From NCBI GenBank assembly GCA_003223315.1, contig QHYR01000089.1, positions 1 through 41,279 on the forward strand: a stretch of DNA of 41,279 nt, given 5' to 3'. Source of the stretch: Acidobacteriota bacterium. GTDB taxonomy: Bacteria; Acidobacteriota; Terriglobia; Acidiferrales; UBA7541. Shown here piece after piece: positions 1-8,447 of this stretch. The position numbers were made by a program, and so were the translations under genes. Each line of letters begins with the position of its first letter. Position 1 is the first letter of the stretch. The notes beneath the pieces are model-generated. The model ran no database searches. It saw only the letters and a program-made list of their open reading frames with translations, and was not told where the DNA came from.

Positions 1-2
1 GC

Positions 3-338
3 TACAAGCCCAAGCAGGCCCGCCGACATGAAGTTAAGCCGGGTTTAACAGGCTGGGCTCAAGTGAATGGCCGCAACGCACTGACATGGGATGAGAAGTT
101 CGACAAAGATGTATGGTACGTGGACCACATGAGTGCATGGTTGGACGCAAAAATAATCGTTCAAACGATTCGGAACGTGCTTCGCCGGCGCGACATCAAC
201 CAACCAGGAATGGCCACCGCAGAGGAGTTCATGGGAACAGACCAGGAATCCGCTGAGCAATGGATGGGCAGCGCAGAAGAAGTAGGTTCAAATAAATTTT
301 CAAATGAATGTAACCGGCGAGAATTACCATCTAGTTGA
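3..338 (+). CDS. Initiating sugar phosphotransferase, C-terminal part (cut by window edge)
   Basis: The frame is open from base 3, so the gene starts outside the window. The visible 111 residues carry the C-terminal signature of the bacterial sugar transferase family (PglC/WcaJ type): VKPGLTGWAQVNGRNALTW, then KFDKDVWYVDHMS and a segment like the usual end (IRNVLRRRDI, then ATAEEFMG). These membrane enzymes move a sugar phosphate from a UDP-sugar to undecaprenyl phosphate and so start glycan assembly at the inner face of the membrane. The stop is 7 bases before the acpS start used here, so the two are probably in one operon. With the dehydratase, aminotransferase and acyltransferase downstream, a PglC-like role on a modified bacillosamine-type sugar is plausible, but the substrate cannot be read from this fragment. 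Confidence 0.88.
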   Translation, partial: YKPKQARRHEVKPGLTGWAQVNGRNALTWDEKFDKDVWYVDHMSAWLDAKIIVQTIRNVLRRRDINQPGMATAEEFMGTDQESAEQWMGSAEEVGSNKFSNECNRRELPSS

Positions 339-345
339 GCAGACG

Positions 346-774
346 ATGGCGAGAATTGGTGTTGATATGGTCGAAATTGCACAGCTCGCGAGGTTAGTTG
401 AAAAGTCTGCGACCTTCACCCGACGTACGTTCAGTCCAAAGGAACTTGGGGCAGCTGCCCAAATGACAGACACGAGACGCAAAGAGTATCTAGCAGGCAG
501 GTTTGCGGCGAAGGAAGCGGCCCTCAAAGCATTGGGCGTGGGGCTGACGAGGGACTTTCGACTCGCGGAAATCGAAACAACATCCCTGTCAAGCGGCGCG
601 CCGAGATTGGCCTTCCATGGGAAAGCCTCAGAGTTTGCTCAGCAACACGGTGTGTACCAGTTTTATATATCCATTTCGCATGAGCGCCAGTTTGCTGTCG
701 CGTTTGTAGTGCTGCTGTCAGACGTAAGCCAGCAGCTGATTGATTGTCTCCGGATTCGTGGAATCGAACGCTAA
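346..774 (+). CDS. acpS: Holo-[acyl-carrier-protein] synthase
   Basis: AcpS transfers 4'-phosphopantetheine from CoA to the conserved serine of acyl carrier proteins. Family motifs are all present: IGVDMVEI near the N-terminus with the metal-binding Asp, RTFSPKEL, the long YLAGRFAAKEAALKALG helix with the catalytic Glu, and ISISHE near the end. Start 346 (MARIGVDM) is preferred to an ATG at 304, because 304 lies inside the upstream gene and adds 14 residues that the family lacks. The C-terminus has about 18 extra residues after AFVVLL. Its position beside an acyl carrier protein, two KAS III enzymes and a reductase suggests a pathway-dedicated enzyme rather than the housekeeping copy. This is an inference, because the rest of the genome is not visible. 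Confidence 0.9.
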   Translation: MARIGVDMVEIAQLARLVEKSATFTRRTFSPKELGAAAQMTDTRRKEYLAGRFAAKEAALKALGVGLTRDFRLAEIETTSLSSGAPRLAFHGKASEFAQQHGVYQFYISISHERQFAVAFVVLLSDVSQQLIDCLRIRGIER

Positions 775-964
775 CAACGAATCAGGCGCAAACACAGGAG
801 TGTCCGAAGGACATCTTGAGGAGGCTTGTTGTTCATGGTTTGGGTTGACGCGTCACGATTTGCTCTCGTCGATTGCCTTGACGCTATCTGCTCAGTTGAT
901 ATTCATCGACCAGTCTGATTCTTCCCGTCATTATTTGGACACTGCTTTTATGAGGCTAGATTAG
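740..964 (+). other. Doubtful 74-codon frame in the acpS-Rieske gap
   Basis: The 201 bases between acpS and the Rieske gene contain one open frame, starting with TTG inside the acpS end. Its translation has no family motif that I recognise, no Ser-containing carrier-protein site and no good ribosome site. It may be non-coding spacer or a decayed small gene. I do not claim a product. Confidence 0.15.
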
Positions 965-967
965 GAG
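963..967 (+). promoter_or_regulatory. Ribosome binding site fixing the TTG start of the Rieske gene
   Basis: AGGAG lies 8 bases before a TTG codon at 976. It supports the non-ATG start. The next in-frame Met codons are too far downstream to keep the N-terminal part of the Rieske domain. Confidence 0.6.
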
Positions 968-975
968 CGGTTTGC

Positions 976-2076
976 TTGAAGGGTTTAATACCATGCGCGT
1001 CTTATCACGACCCGGCCGTGCTCAGTAATGAGTACGAGAGGCTTTTCGGTCGTATATGGAATTTCGTGGGGTTCACGTTTGACCTCGCGAATGACAATGA
1101 CTACATTTCAGCGGGAGTCGCAGGCAAACCAATCGTGGTCCAGAACTTTGCGGGTAAACTTAGGGCCTTTCTCAACGTATGCAGTCACCGCTTCAGTGAA
1201 CTTCGCTGCGACCAAAAAGGTAATGGACCTTTGCGCTGCCCTTATCATGGCTGGACCTACAATGCCGAAGGCGTTCCAGTAGGTATTCCGAGCCGCCCGC
1301 GATTCGATGGCCTGAGCGAAGACGTGATTCTTTCGCTGGCTTTGCGGAAATATCGAGTAGAAGTATGCGGCACACTCGTTTTCGTGAGCCTCGATTCAAC
1401 CGTACCGGGTCTTCGCCAGTTCCTTGGGGAGGCGTGGAATAGAATTGAGATCATCAGCTCCAGCTTTGGTGAGCTGATTGATCGCAATGAGCTAGATATG
1501 GAATGCAACTGGAAGATTGCTGTCGAAAACACGCTTGAGAGTTATCACGTCGCGTTTATACATCCCAAGACATTCAAAATGCTGGGTGCTTCGGGAACAG
1601 ATTTTCAGTTCGAGGGAATGCACTCAGTCTGGAGTGCCACTGTAAGCGACACCGTTGAAAGACAGATGACTAAGCTTGAATACATTTTTCGAACCCGCCC
1701 TTTCAAAGTCCAGGGCTATCTGCATCAGCTCGTGTTTCCCAGTCTCACCATTGCAACGACCTACGGCAACTCCTTTGCGTTGCAACATATTGCCCCCAGG
1801 GGTGCTACGCATACAAGCTTCACGAGCTATGTGTTTGCCACGAAATTGCCGGGAGAAAACGAGGTAAGGGAAAACGTAAGAACCATGATTAACGATTCTG
1901 TCGTGCAGTTCAACCGGGCCGTATTCCTGGAAGACAAGGCCATCTGTGAGGCCGTTCAACGTGGTGTCAAGAATGGTGTTGGCGCCGGGCAGTTAAGCGA
2001 TGAAGAGTTGCGCGTAGCCGATTTTCAGAAAAGTTACGCAAAGATGCTGGAGTTGTCGTTAACCTGTGCTCGATGA
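976..2076 (+). CDS. Rieske-type aromatic-ring-hydroxylating oxygenase, alpha-subunit-like
   Basis: The 366-residue protein has the two-domain plan of Rieske non-heme iron oxygenases. The [2Fe-2S] ligands are visible: Cys69-x-His71 in NVCSHR and Cys88/His91 in CPYHGW. The mononuclear iron site is visible as His191 and His196 in LESYHVAFIHP, with Asp320 in FLEDKA as the likely carboxylate ligand. Such enzymes hydroxylate, demethylate or desaturate organic substrates using electrons from a separate reductase. None is encoded in the window. Start is TTG at 976, supported by AGGAG. The gene lies between acpS and an acyltransferase in a glycan locus. The substrate could therefore be the carrier-bound acyl chain or the sugar rather than a free aromatic compound. 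This is an inference. Confidence 0.9.
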   Translation: MKGLIPCASYHDPAVLSNEYERLFGRIWNFVGFTFDLANDNDYISAGVAGKPIVVQNFAGKLRAFLNVCSHRFSELRCDQKGNGPLRCPYHGWTYNAEGVPVGIPSRPRFDGLSEDVILSLALRKYRVEVCGTLVFVSLDSTVPGLRQFLGEAWNRIEIISSSFGELIDRNELDMECNWKIAVENTLESYHVAFIHPKTFKMLGASGTDFQFEGMHSVWSATVSDTVERQMTKLEYIFRTRPFKVQGYLHQLVFPSLTIATTYGNSFALQHIAPRGATHTSFTSYVFATKLPGENEVRENVRTMINDSVVQFNRAVFLEDKAICEAVQRGVKNGVGAGQLSDEELRVADFQKSYAKMLELSLTCAR

Positions 2077-2106
2077 CACGGATAGTGAAGTCCTATTCCG
2101 CGTCTG

Positions 2107-2781
2107 ATGATGAAGCGGCGCATTGTTAGTATGGCTTCCAGGAAGCTGATTCTCATCGGTGGCGGTGAGTTTGCTCGCGAGATGCTGTGGGCTGCGTCTG
2201 CCCTTGATTCGGCAACGGTAGGGTGGGTGCCCGCTGGATTTATCGATGATGACGTTGACGGGTCGCGTCTTCACATGAGCAAAAAGCATATCGTGCTGCC
2301 GGTTATTGGATCAATTCAAGATCACAAACCAAAATCCGATGAGGTGTTCATCTGCGCCATAGGAAAAACCAAAGCTAAGTTGAAATGTGCCGAGCTGATG
2401 GCTCAGCGTGGCGGAGAATTCGTCAACCTCATTCATCCGAGCGCGCACATCGCACCCGACAGTAAGATCGGACGTGGTCTGTTCCTGTTCATTCACTCAT
2501 TGATCAGCGTTGGCGCTGAAGTGGGCGACCACACCAGCTTGAACGTTAGCGCTAGCGTCGGACATGACGCTTCAGTAGGCCGCGGGTGCACAATTAGTTC
2601 GTATTGCGACATCACCGGAAACGTTCACCTTGGAACAGGTGTTTTTATGGGAAGTCATGCGTCCGTACTGCAGGGCATCACGGTGGGTGATTTCGCTACC
2701 ATCGGTGCCGGTTCGGTCGTAATTCGCAAGGTCGCTCCTCAAACGTCAGTAATGGGGGTTCCGGCACGTGCAATTGTATGA
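2107..2781 (+). CDS. NeuD/PglD-family sugar O- or N-acyltransferase
   Basis: The N-terminal half has a Rossmann-like nucleotide-binding segment (LILIGGGEFAREML, residues 14-27). From about residue 110 the protein is a left-handed beta-helix of hexapeptide repeats (HPSAHIAPDSKIGRG and following turns), ending with GVPARAIV. This is the architecture of PglD and NeuD, which transfer an acetyl group to the amino or hydroxyl group of a nucleotide sugar. His153 in SVGHDASVG matches the position of the catalytic base in PglD. Length (224, or 216 from an alternative ATG at 2131) fits the family. The carrier-protein, KAS III and reductase genes next to it raise the possibility that it accepts an acyl-ACP other than acetyl-CoA. 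That is an inference. Confidence 0.87.
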   Translation: MMKRRIVSMASRKLILIGGGEFAREMLWAASALDSATVGWVPAGFIDDDVDGSRLHMSKKHIVLPVIGSIQDHKPKSDEVFICAIGKTKAKLKCAELMAQRGGEFVNLIHPSAHIAPDSKIGRGLFLFIHSLISVGAEVGDHTSLNVSASVGHDASVGRGCTISSYCDITGNVHLGTGVFMGSHASVLQGITVGDFATIGAGSVVIRKVAPQTSVMGVPARAIV

Positions 2782-2851
2782 CGAACGCGGAAGGAACAGC
2801 GGCTCCTTTGGATTCAAAATCGTAAACTTGTAGCTGAGAGCGAGAGTCCGT

Positions 2852-3955
2852 TTGGCTCAATCTGTACTCAATAATGTAGCGATACGAGGGGTCGTAGGCG
2901 CAGTCCCGGGAGATCCCGTGAGCATCCTGGATGTCCGGAGCACGCTGACGGTCGAGGAGATCTCGAAAGTCAGTGCGACGGTTGGACTCAAAGACCTCTA
3001 TCGCACTACGGATTTGCAAACCGCCGGCGATCTTTGCACTGCTGCGGCACGGCGACTCCTTGAAGCGCTACATTGGGATCCAGAATCTATTGACGGAATC
3101 TTTGTTGTTACACAAACACCCGACCATTTCTTGCCAGCGACCGCCTTTATTGCGCACCGAGAACTCAAGCTTAAGGACCATTGCTTAGCGTTCGACATCG
3201 GATTGGGCTGTTCCGGATACGTTTACGGTCTCTGGACGGCCGCGCAGTTCATAGCAAGCGGATCGTGCAAGCGCGTTCTTCTGCTCGCCGGCGATACTAT
3301 TTCAAAATTGATTTCGCCAGAAGACAAATCCGTGGCCGTATTGTTTGGTGATGCCGGGTCGGCTACAGCGTTAGAGTTCGACGCAGGAGCAGGTTCGATG
3401 GCATTTGTAGGAGGTAGCGACGGCGCGGGAGCGGAAAACCTGCGTGTGCCTGGAGGCGCGTTCCGAGCCATGCCTTCCTCTGAGACCTTCGCCGAGCACA
3501 CCGATGAGGACGGGAACAGGCGAAGCCAACGAGACTTGGCAATGGATGGTCTTGCGATCTTCAATTTTACGCTTCAACGTGTGCCTCCGCTCGTGAATGC
3601 GGTTACGGAGTTGCGGGGCTGGCCGGTACCCGAAATAGACCTGTTTGTTTTTCATCAAGCAAACGGGTTCATCCTGAAGACCATTGCGAAAAAGCTGAAG
3701 CTCAGAGAGGAACAGGCGCCAATCAACATCGATAGGTTCGGAAATACGTCGATGACTTCGATGCCCTTGCTCATCGTCGACTCCGCCGCTAACCGGCTGC
3801 GTTCCCTAGAACCCGCAAAAGTTGTAATCGTAGGTTTTGGTGTAGGTTACTCCTGGGGGGCGTTGGCCACAGAAATGAGCAATGTCATGACTGACCTTGT
3901 TCACGTGGCAGAAAACACGACATGTTCAACCCGCTTGATCTCAGCGCGAAGCTGA
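2852..3955 (+). CDS. 3-oxoacyl-ACP synthase III (KAS III) family protein, first copy
   Basis: The 367-residue thiolase-fold enzyme has the full KAS III triad: Cys120 in LGCSGYVYG, His268 in FVFHQAN and Asn298 in FGNTSMTS. It ends with a family-typical GFGVGYSWGA. KAS III enzymes condense an acyl-CoA (usually acetyl-CoA) with malonyl-ACP. Start is TTG at 2852 giving MAQSVLNN. Upstream purine-rich bases (GAGAG) may serve as a weak ribosome site. The end overlaps the following reductase gene by 34 bases, which points to translational coupling. A second KAS III with the same triad lies 1.1 kb downstream. No KAS I/II partner is seen, so the pathway probably makes a short chain. This copy has a longer C-terminal tail after the core fold. 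Confidence 0.93.
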   Translation: MAQSVLNNVAIRGVVGAVPGDPVSILDVRSTLTVEEISKVSATVGLKDLYRTTDLQTAGDLCTAAARRLLEALHWDPESIDGIFVVTQTPDHFLPATAFIAHRELKLKDHCLAFDIGLGCSGYVYGLWTAAQFIASGSCKRVLLLAGDTISKLISPEDKSVAVLFGDAGSATALEFDAGAGSMAFVGGSDGAGAENLRVPGGAFRAMPSSETFAEHTDEDGNRRSQRDLAMDGLAIFNFTLQRVPPLVNAVTELRGWPVPEIDLFVFHQANGFILKTIAKKLKLREEQAPINIDRFGNTSMTSMPLLIVDSAANRLRSLEPAKVVIVGFGVGYSWGALATEMSNVMTDLVHVAENTTCSTRLISARS

Positions 3956-4683
3956 TCTTGGTCACGGGTGCTTCTTCGGGAATAGGGCGTGCGACTGCAC
4001 TGGTTCTAAGTCGCCTCGGTGCGCGGGTTATTTTAACGGGAAGACGTGAGCAGGCGCTTCAAGAGACCCTCTACGCCATGGATGAGCCGAAAAAGCATTT
4101 TGTCTTTGCAGCCGACCTGGCAGGCAGTGATGTGATTCCGTCATTGGTTCGGCAACAGGCCGAAAAAGCCGGCAGCCCCCTGGACGGTATTGTCCACTCA
4201 GCGGGTGTAGGTAAACCCATATCGCTTCGCCTGACTTCAAGGTCTAGTCTTGAGGCCATGACTGCAATCAACGTTTACGCCAGCCTCGCGCTTCTACAGG
4301 CGATAAGTGCAAAGAATATGACTTCACCCAGGGGTGGCTCGGTGGTACTGATGTCGTCTGTTGCTGGGTTAGTTGCTTCTCCCGGTTTGGTTGGTTACGC
4401 CGGAACGAAGGCCGCACTCTTCGGAATCGCCAAGTCCGCTGCGCTGGAGTTGGCTTCGAAGCGCATCCGAGTTAACTGTATTGCCCCCGGATATGTAAAG
4501 ACTCCCATGTTGGATCAGGCTGAGGACGCTTTCGTGGGCTTTGAGCAAGTCAAGAACAAGCAATTTCTCGGACTGACTGAGACGGAGGACATCGGTGTCC
4601 TTGCGGCATATCTACTGTCGGATGCATCGCGTGCTGTTACTGGGGCGACTTTCTTGATTGACGGCGGGTTCTCTACGTCTTGA
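3922..4683 (+). CDS. Short-chain dehydrogenase/reductase, FabG-like 3-oxoacyl-ACP reductase
   Basis: The 253-residue protein is a classical SDR. The cofactor motif TGASSGIG is at residues 15-22, HSAGVG near 92-97, the Asn of INVY at 117, Ser146, and the YxxxK pair Tyr159/Lys163. The C-terminus TGATFLIDGGFST is typical of FabG-like enzymes. Arg41-Arg42 after the second strand (TGRRE) favours NADPH. Given the upstream KAS III overlapping by 34 bases and the downstream carrier protein, reduction of an acetoacetyl- or other 3-oxoacyl-ACP to the 3-hydroxyacyl-ACP is the most likely role. A sugar ketoreductase is the alternative. Confidence 0.9.
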   Translation: MFNPLDLSAKLILVTGASSGIGRATALVLSRLGARVILTGRREQALQETLYAMDEPKKHFVFAADLAGSDVIPSLVRQQAEKAGSPLDGIVHSAGVGKPISLRLTSRSSLEAMTAINVYASLALLQAISAKNMTSPRGGSVVLMSSVAGLVASPGLVGYAGTKAALFGIAKSAALELASKRIRVNCIAPGYVKTPMLDQAEDAFVGFEQVKNKQFLGLTETEDIGVLAAYLLSDASRAVTGATFLIDGGFSTS

Positions 4684-4769
4684 ACCGTGCTGCGCAAAAA
4701 TAACGAGTTGCCTTGGTTTTGCCGGAATGCCGGAATGGACTCAAGTGCTGGTCGAAGGGGAATGACTAG

Positions 4770-5009
4770 ATGAATTCGGATGAATTGCTGGGACTATTTG
4801 CCGAGGTTCTGGAAGCGGATAAATCCGCCATTTCGGTCGACACGGAGATAGGTGATGTGCCCGAGTGGACCTCTTTGGTCTGGCTGTCGATTATGGCCCT
4901 TTTGGATGAACGCTATGGAATTCAATTGAGCGCTAGAGAAATCAGAAGCTTCAAAACCGTGAGAGACGCTGTTGAATGCATAGCGGCGAAGAATGGGACA
5001 GTCACCTAA
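4770..5009 (+). CDS. Acyl carrier protein
   Basis: This 79-residue acidic protein has the four-helix carrier-protein pattern. The phosphopantetheine site is Ser35 in EWTSLVWLSIMALLDERYG. Here TSL replaces the DSL of the housekeeping protein, a common variation in specialised carrier proteins. The rest (ELLGLFAEVLEADKSAI, then GIQLSAREIRSFKTVRDAV) aligns with helices I, III and IV. It ends 21 bases before the second KAS III gene. It is probably loaded by the AcpS at 346 and serves the two KAS III enzymes and the SDR. Whether it feeds lipid, sugar N-acylation or something else is not visible from the sequence. Confidence 0.88.
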   Translation: MNSDELLGLFAEVLEADKSAISVDTEIGDVPEWTSLVWLSIMALLDERYGIQLSAREIRSFKTVRDAVECIAAKNGTVT

Positions 5010-5030
5010 CAAGGAACAAGGTAAAAACAA

Positions 5031-6071
5031 ATGGGACTCCAGTCGCGCGGTGCGGCGTTTATCAGAGGAATCAGTGTGCACCTGCCTGAGACAATTGTCA
5101 CAAATGAGCAACTCCAAGCAGAGAACCCGGACTGGGACATGCCCAAGATTGAGGCCAAAGTCGGAATTAAGGCCCGTCATGTTGTTCTTCCCGAGGTTAC
5201 CGCTGGCGACCTCGCCTACTCCGCTGCCTGCAAATTGCTTGAAACATCCGGTGTGGATCGCAATTCAATTGATTTCCTTTTGTTTTGTACACAGAGCCCC
5301 GATTATTTTCTGCCAACGACGGCATGCATTCTCCAAAACAGGTTGCATCTGGGGACTCATTGCGCGGCTCTCGATTTCAACCAAGGCTGCTCTGGCTATG
5401 TTTACGGTTTGCGGCTCGCTGAATCGCTGATAGCATCCGGCAACGCCAGGCGGGTCCTGTTTCTGACAGGTGAAACCTATACTAAGTACATTCACCCGCG
5501 GGATCGCTCGGTTCGGGTATTGTTTGGCGACGGGGCCACGGCCACATTGATTGATGACGCCGGCTCAGGCGCTCGGATTCTCAAGAGCTGCCTCGGCACG
5601 GATGGCAGTGGCGCTGAAAATTTGATTGTGCGCTCCGGTGGCATGCGCTCGCGGTGTGGCTCCGGAGAAATGCCGCTCGGAACCGACGAGGAGGGTAGGT
5701 CACATAGTCCCGAAGCCCTGTTCATGGACGGGCAGGAACTCTTCCTCTTCACCCTGAGACGCATACCGCCCTTGGTGGAGGCTACGGCGAAACTGAACAA
5801 CTACACGCTTGAAGAGGTTGATTGGTTCATTTTCCACCAAGCCAACGCATTTATGAACGAGCATATCCGCACGAAAATGAAAATCCCTAAAGAAAAAGCC
5901 CCCATCGTGCTTGAAGATGTCGGCAACACAGTCAGCAACACGATTCCAATAGCGATTCATCGTGTTAGCGATCAATTTAAACCCGGGCAGAAGTTAATGC
6001 TGGTGGGATTCGGGGTAGGTTATTCCTGGGGCGCATGCATGCTCGAGTGGCAATCGGTGCTCCAGGCCTAG
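5031..6071 (+). CDS. 3-oxoacyl-ACP synthase III (KAS III) family protein, second copy
   Basis: The 346-residue paralogue of the gene at 2852 has a complete triad: Cys120 in QGCSGYVYG, His269 in FIFHQAN and Asn299 in VGNTVSNT, with the same GFGVGYSWGA near the end. An AAGG ribosome site precedes ATG 5031. The two copies share block order (TQSPDYFLPTTA here, TQTPDHFLPATA in the first) but differ widely in between. They are old paralogues and probably have different acyl-CoA or acyl-ACP preferences. Two KAS III genes bracketing an SDR and a carrier protein is an unusual arrangement for a glycan locus. Confidence 0.93.
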   Translation: MGLQSRGAAFIRGISVHLPETIVTNEQLQAENPDWDMPKIEAKVGIKARHVVLPEVTAGDLAYSAACKLLETSGVDRNSIDFLLFCTQSPDYFLPTTACILQNRLHLGTHCAALDFNQGCSGYVYGLRLAESLIASGNARRVLFLTGETYTKYIHPRDRSVRVLFGDGATATLIDDAGSGARILKSCLGTDGSGAENLIVRSGGMRSRCGSGEMPLGTDEEGRSHSPEALFMDGQELFLFTLRRIPPLVEATAKLNNYTLEEVDWFIFHQANAFMNEHIRTKMKIPKEKAPIVLEDVGNTVSNTIPIAIHRVSDQFKPGQKLMLVGFGVGYSWGACMLEWQSVLQA

Positions 6072-6111
6072 CAGCGGAATAGCAGGAAGTTGAAACTCTT
6101 ATGGAGCTTGT

Positions 6112-6776
6112 ATGAATAGCGGATCGTTCCTCGTTATGGATCGTTTTCCGCAACTTGACGCAGCGCGAGAAGTGCTTTCCGAAGTCAGTGAGGCCGATTG
6201 GGTGCCGACAATTCCGGATGGTCCGTACCAAAGCAATGGATGGCGAGTGATCAAGATTTTTGAGCAGGGGAAGCCCACTGCTTTCACGGAAAAGCATCCG
6301 GAGATTAAGCGAGTAATCGGCTACTTTGAGTGTCCAATCGTTAAGGCCATGTTTTATTCAATGCTTCCCGGCGCGGAGCTCCACCCGCACCGCGACAGCT
6401 CTGGCACGCTCGAGTTGGGTCTCTTGCGTTTCCACGTCCCAATTGAAACAAATCCTGACGTGACCTTCATGGTGTCGAAGAAGCCCTGCCCATGAAGAGC
6501 GGTGAATTGTGGGCACTCAATACAAGTTACCTGCATGCCGTGGAAAACAAGGAGCAGACTGACCGCGTGCACCTCGTGGTGGAGGTGGAGACGAATGAAT
6601 GGTGTTGGTCGAAGCTTCCGAAGAAAAATATGAAGTTCTATGCTCACTATGCTTGGTTCATGATGCTCGTGGTTGGCCGAGCGATGCGTCTCGCACTCAC
6701 CGATCCCAAGGCGGTACAGAGTCGTTTGGGAATTGGCAAGTTCATAGCCAGACGGCTGCTACGCCACGGACGATAA
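6112..6776 (+). pseudogene. Aspartyl/asparaginyl beta-hydroxylase (LpxO/AspH) family, split by a 1-nt frameshift
   Basis: Two overlapping frames, 6112-6495 and 6492-6776, together encode one Fe(II)/2-oxoglutarate hydroxylase. The first holds HPHRDSSG with the iron-binding His and Asp, then LRFHVPIETNPDVTF. The second holds MKSGELWALNTSYLHAVEN with the second iron His, and DRVHLVVEV with the cosubstrate Arg. The frames join exactly where family members read F-x-V-x-G-x-x-V-x-M-x-x-G-E. One base missing in the AAGAAG stretch near 6478-6483 would explain the break (VSK then EALPM). The family includes LpxO, which hydroxylates a lipid A acyl chain, so acyl hydroxylation fits the neighbours. The ATGA overlap could allow two coupled polypeptides, but a split through the fold is unlikely to work. 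A sequencing error is the main alternative. Confidence 0.82.
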
Positions 6777-6989
6777 CTCAAATCATGAAAGATTAAAATA
6801 ACAGATCTCCACCACCATTGTGGAAAAGTAGCAAAAACGATCAAAACAGCGCGCGTTTCCCAGCTGGCCAGGGCGCGGATCTCGGTGCATCGGTTCCCGG
6901 ATCTGGAGTGGCCTGCGCTCAGTGGTCAGGGTTCCAGCGAAACCACTCAAGAAAAACTGACTCACTCGCCCCCTGAAAAAACCGAAACA

Positions 6990-8291
6990 ATGCAGATCGA
7001 AAACAGTACGCTGCCAGCTTTAGATCTGGCAATGGATGGTGGGCGACCGGTGAGGCCCACTCCGTTCGCTCCGTGGCCGCAATTTGAGCCGGACGAAATC
7101 GAAGCCGCAACTCGGGTGCTCCGCTCCGGCAAGGTCAACTATTGGACCGGCGAAGAAGGCCGGCGGTTCGAGGAGGAGTTTGCGGCACAGGCGGGCTGCA
7201 AGTATGGCATCGCGGTGGCTAACGGCACCGTCGCTCTGGAACTCACGCTTCACGCCCTCGGGATCGGCCCAGGCGACGAAGTGATCGTGCCGAGCAGAAC
7301 CTTTATTGCCTCCGCGAGTTGCGTGGTCATGCGCGGCGCGAAACCGGTCCTCGCCGATGTCGATCCAAACAGCCAGGACCTTACAGCGGAAACCATCCGG
7401 CCCCTGCTGACAACTCGGACCAGAGCCATCGTCGCGGTACATCTGGCCGGCTGGCCTTGTGATATGGACCCGATCGTTGCGTTGGCCCGCGAGCAGGGAT
7501 TGAAGGTGATCGAGGATTGCGCGCAGTGTCACGGCGCCACATACAAGGGGCGGCCCTTAGGATCGCTTGGTAATGTCGGTGCCTTTTCCTTTTGCCAGGA
7601 CAAGATCATGACCACTGGGGGGGAAGGCGGCATGGTGACGACCAATGAGAAAGTCGTCTGGGAGCAGGCCTGGAGCTATAGGGATCACGGCAAGAGCTAC
7701 GATGCCGTCTACAATCGCCAGCATCCGCCAGGCTTTCGCTGGCTCCATGAATCGTTCGGGACCAACTGGCGCCTGACCGAATTTCAGTCGGCGCTCGGAC
7801 GCATACTGCTGCGCAAGCTTCCACGGATGGTGGAAGTCCGGCGCAGGAACGCCGCGATTCTGACGGAAGTGCTCACGCAGTATGACGCTCTGCGGGTGCC
7901 GCAGCCTCCAGGCCACATCGGTCATTCGTATTACAAGTATTACGCGTTTGTTCGTCCCGAAAAGCTGCGCAAGGGATGGACCAGGGACCGGATTCTCTCA
8001 GCGATTGTCGCCGAAGGCATACCTTGCTTCACAGGAAGCTGCAGCGAGATCTATCTTGAACAAGCATTCACCCCGGACCTGCGTCCTACACAACGATTGA
8101 AGGTAGCAAAGGAACTGGGCGAGACCAGCCTGATGTTTCTCGTTCATCCCACACTATCGGAAATCGACATGCACGATACGTGCCGGGCCGTCGCCAAAGT
8201 GCTGGATGCCGCTGCTTCTAGCGGACAGCATCGGCAAGCTGATCGAGGTGTGAGCAGTCTTACGCAGAGCGTCAGAACGGCGGGCGGCTGA
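6990..8291 (+). CDS. DegT/DnrJ/EryC1/StrS-family PLP-dependent sugar aminotransferase
   Basis: The protein has the full fold of the sugar aminotransferase family. It opens with PFAPWPQFEPDEIEAA and VNYWTGEEGRRFEEEFA, then shows ANGTVALEL, EVIVPSRTFIASASC and VIEDCAQCHGA. The PLP lysine is Lys205 (counted from 6990) in FSFCQDKIMTTGGEGG. Such enzymes convert a keto nucleotide sugar, as made by the CapD-like enzyme downstream, to the amino sugar. ATG 6990 is chosen over a GTG at 6885, because the extra 35 residues are polar and not part of the family. The last 20 or so residues are also extra. The 213-base gap before it and the higher GC from here on suggest a join between two blocks of the locus. 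Confidence 0.92.
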   Translation: MQIENSTLPALDLAMDGGRPVRPTPFAPWPQFEPDEIEAATRVLRSGKVNYWTGEEGRRFEEEFAAQAGCKYGIAVANGTVALELTLHALGIGPGDEVIVPSRTFIASASCVVMRGAKPVLADVDPNSQDLTAETIRPLLTTRTRAIVAVHLAGWPCDMDPIVALAREQGLKVIEDCAQCHGATYKGRPLGSLGNVGAFSFCQDKIMTTGGEGGMVTTNEKVVWEQAWSYRDHGKSYDAVYNRQHPPGFRWLHESFGTNWRLTEFQSALGRILLRKLPRMVEVRRRNAAILTEVLTQYDALRVPQPPGHIGHSYYKYYAFVRPEKLRKGWTRDRILSAIVAEGIPCFTGSCSEIYLEQAFTPDLRPTQRLKVAKELGETSLMFLVHPTLSEIDMHDTCRAVAKVLDAAASSGQHRQADRGVSSLTQSVRTAGG

Positions 8292-8447
8292 GAATTTACT
8301 CGCAACATTCCACTTCCTGAAGCGCATTCCAATGACCAAGTAAGGCACTAGGCACTTCTGTCTACATCCACGAATTCCGTTCATATTGTCCCGCAACTGC
8401 TGCTGCGATACCGGCCGTGGTGCATTGCTGTCTTTCAGGCGTCGCTA

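Noticed and set aside
6112-6776. Programmed -1 frameshifting in the hydroxylase
   Set aside because: No slippery heptamer of X-XXY-YYZ form and no downstream hairpin was seen at the overlap. A base deletion explains it more simply.
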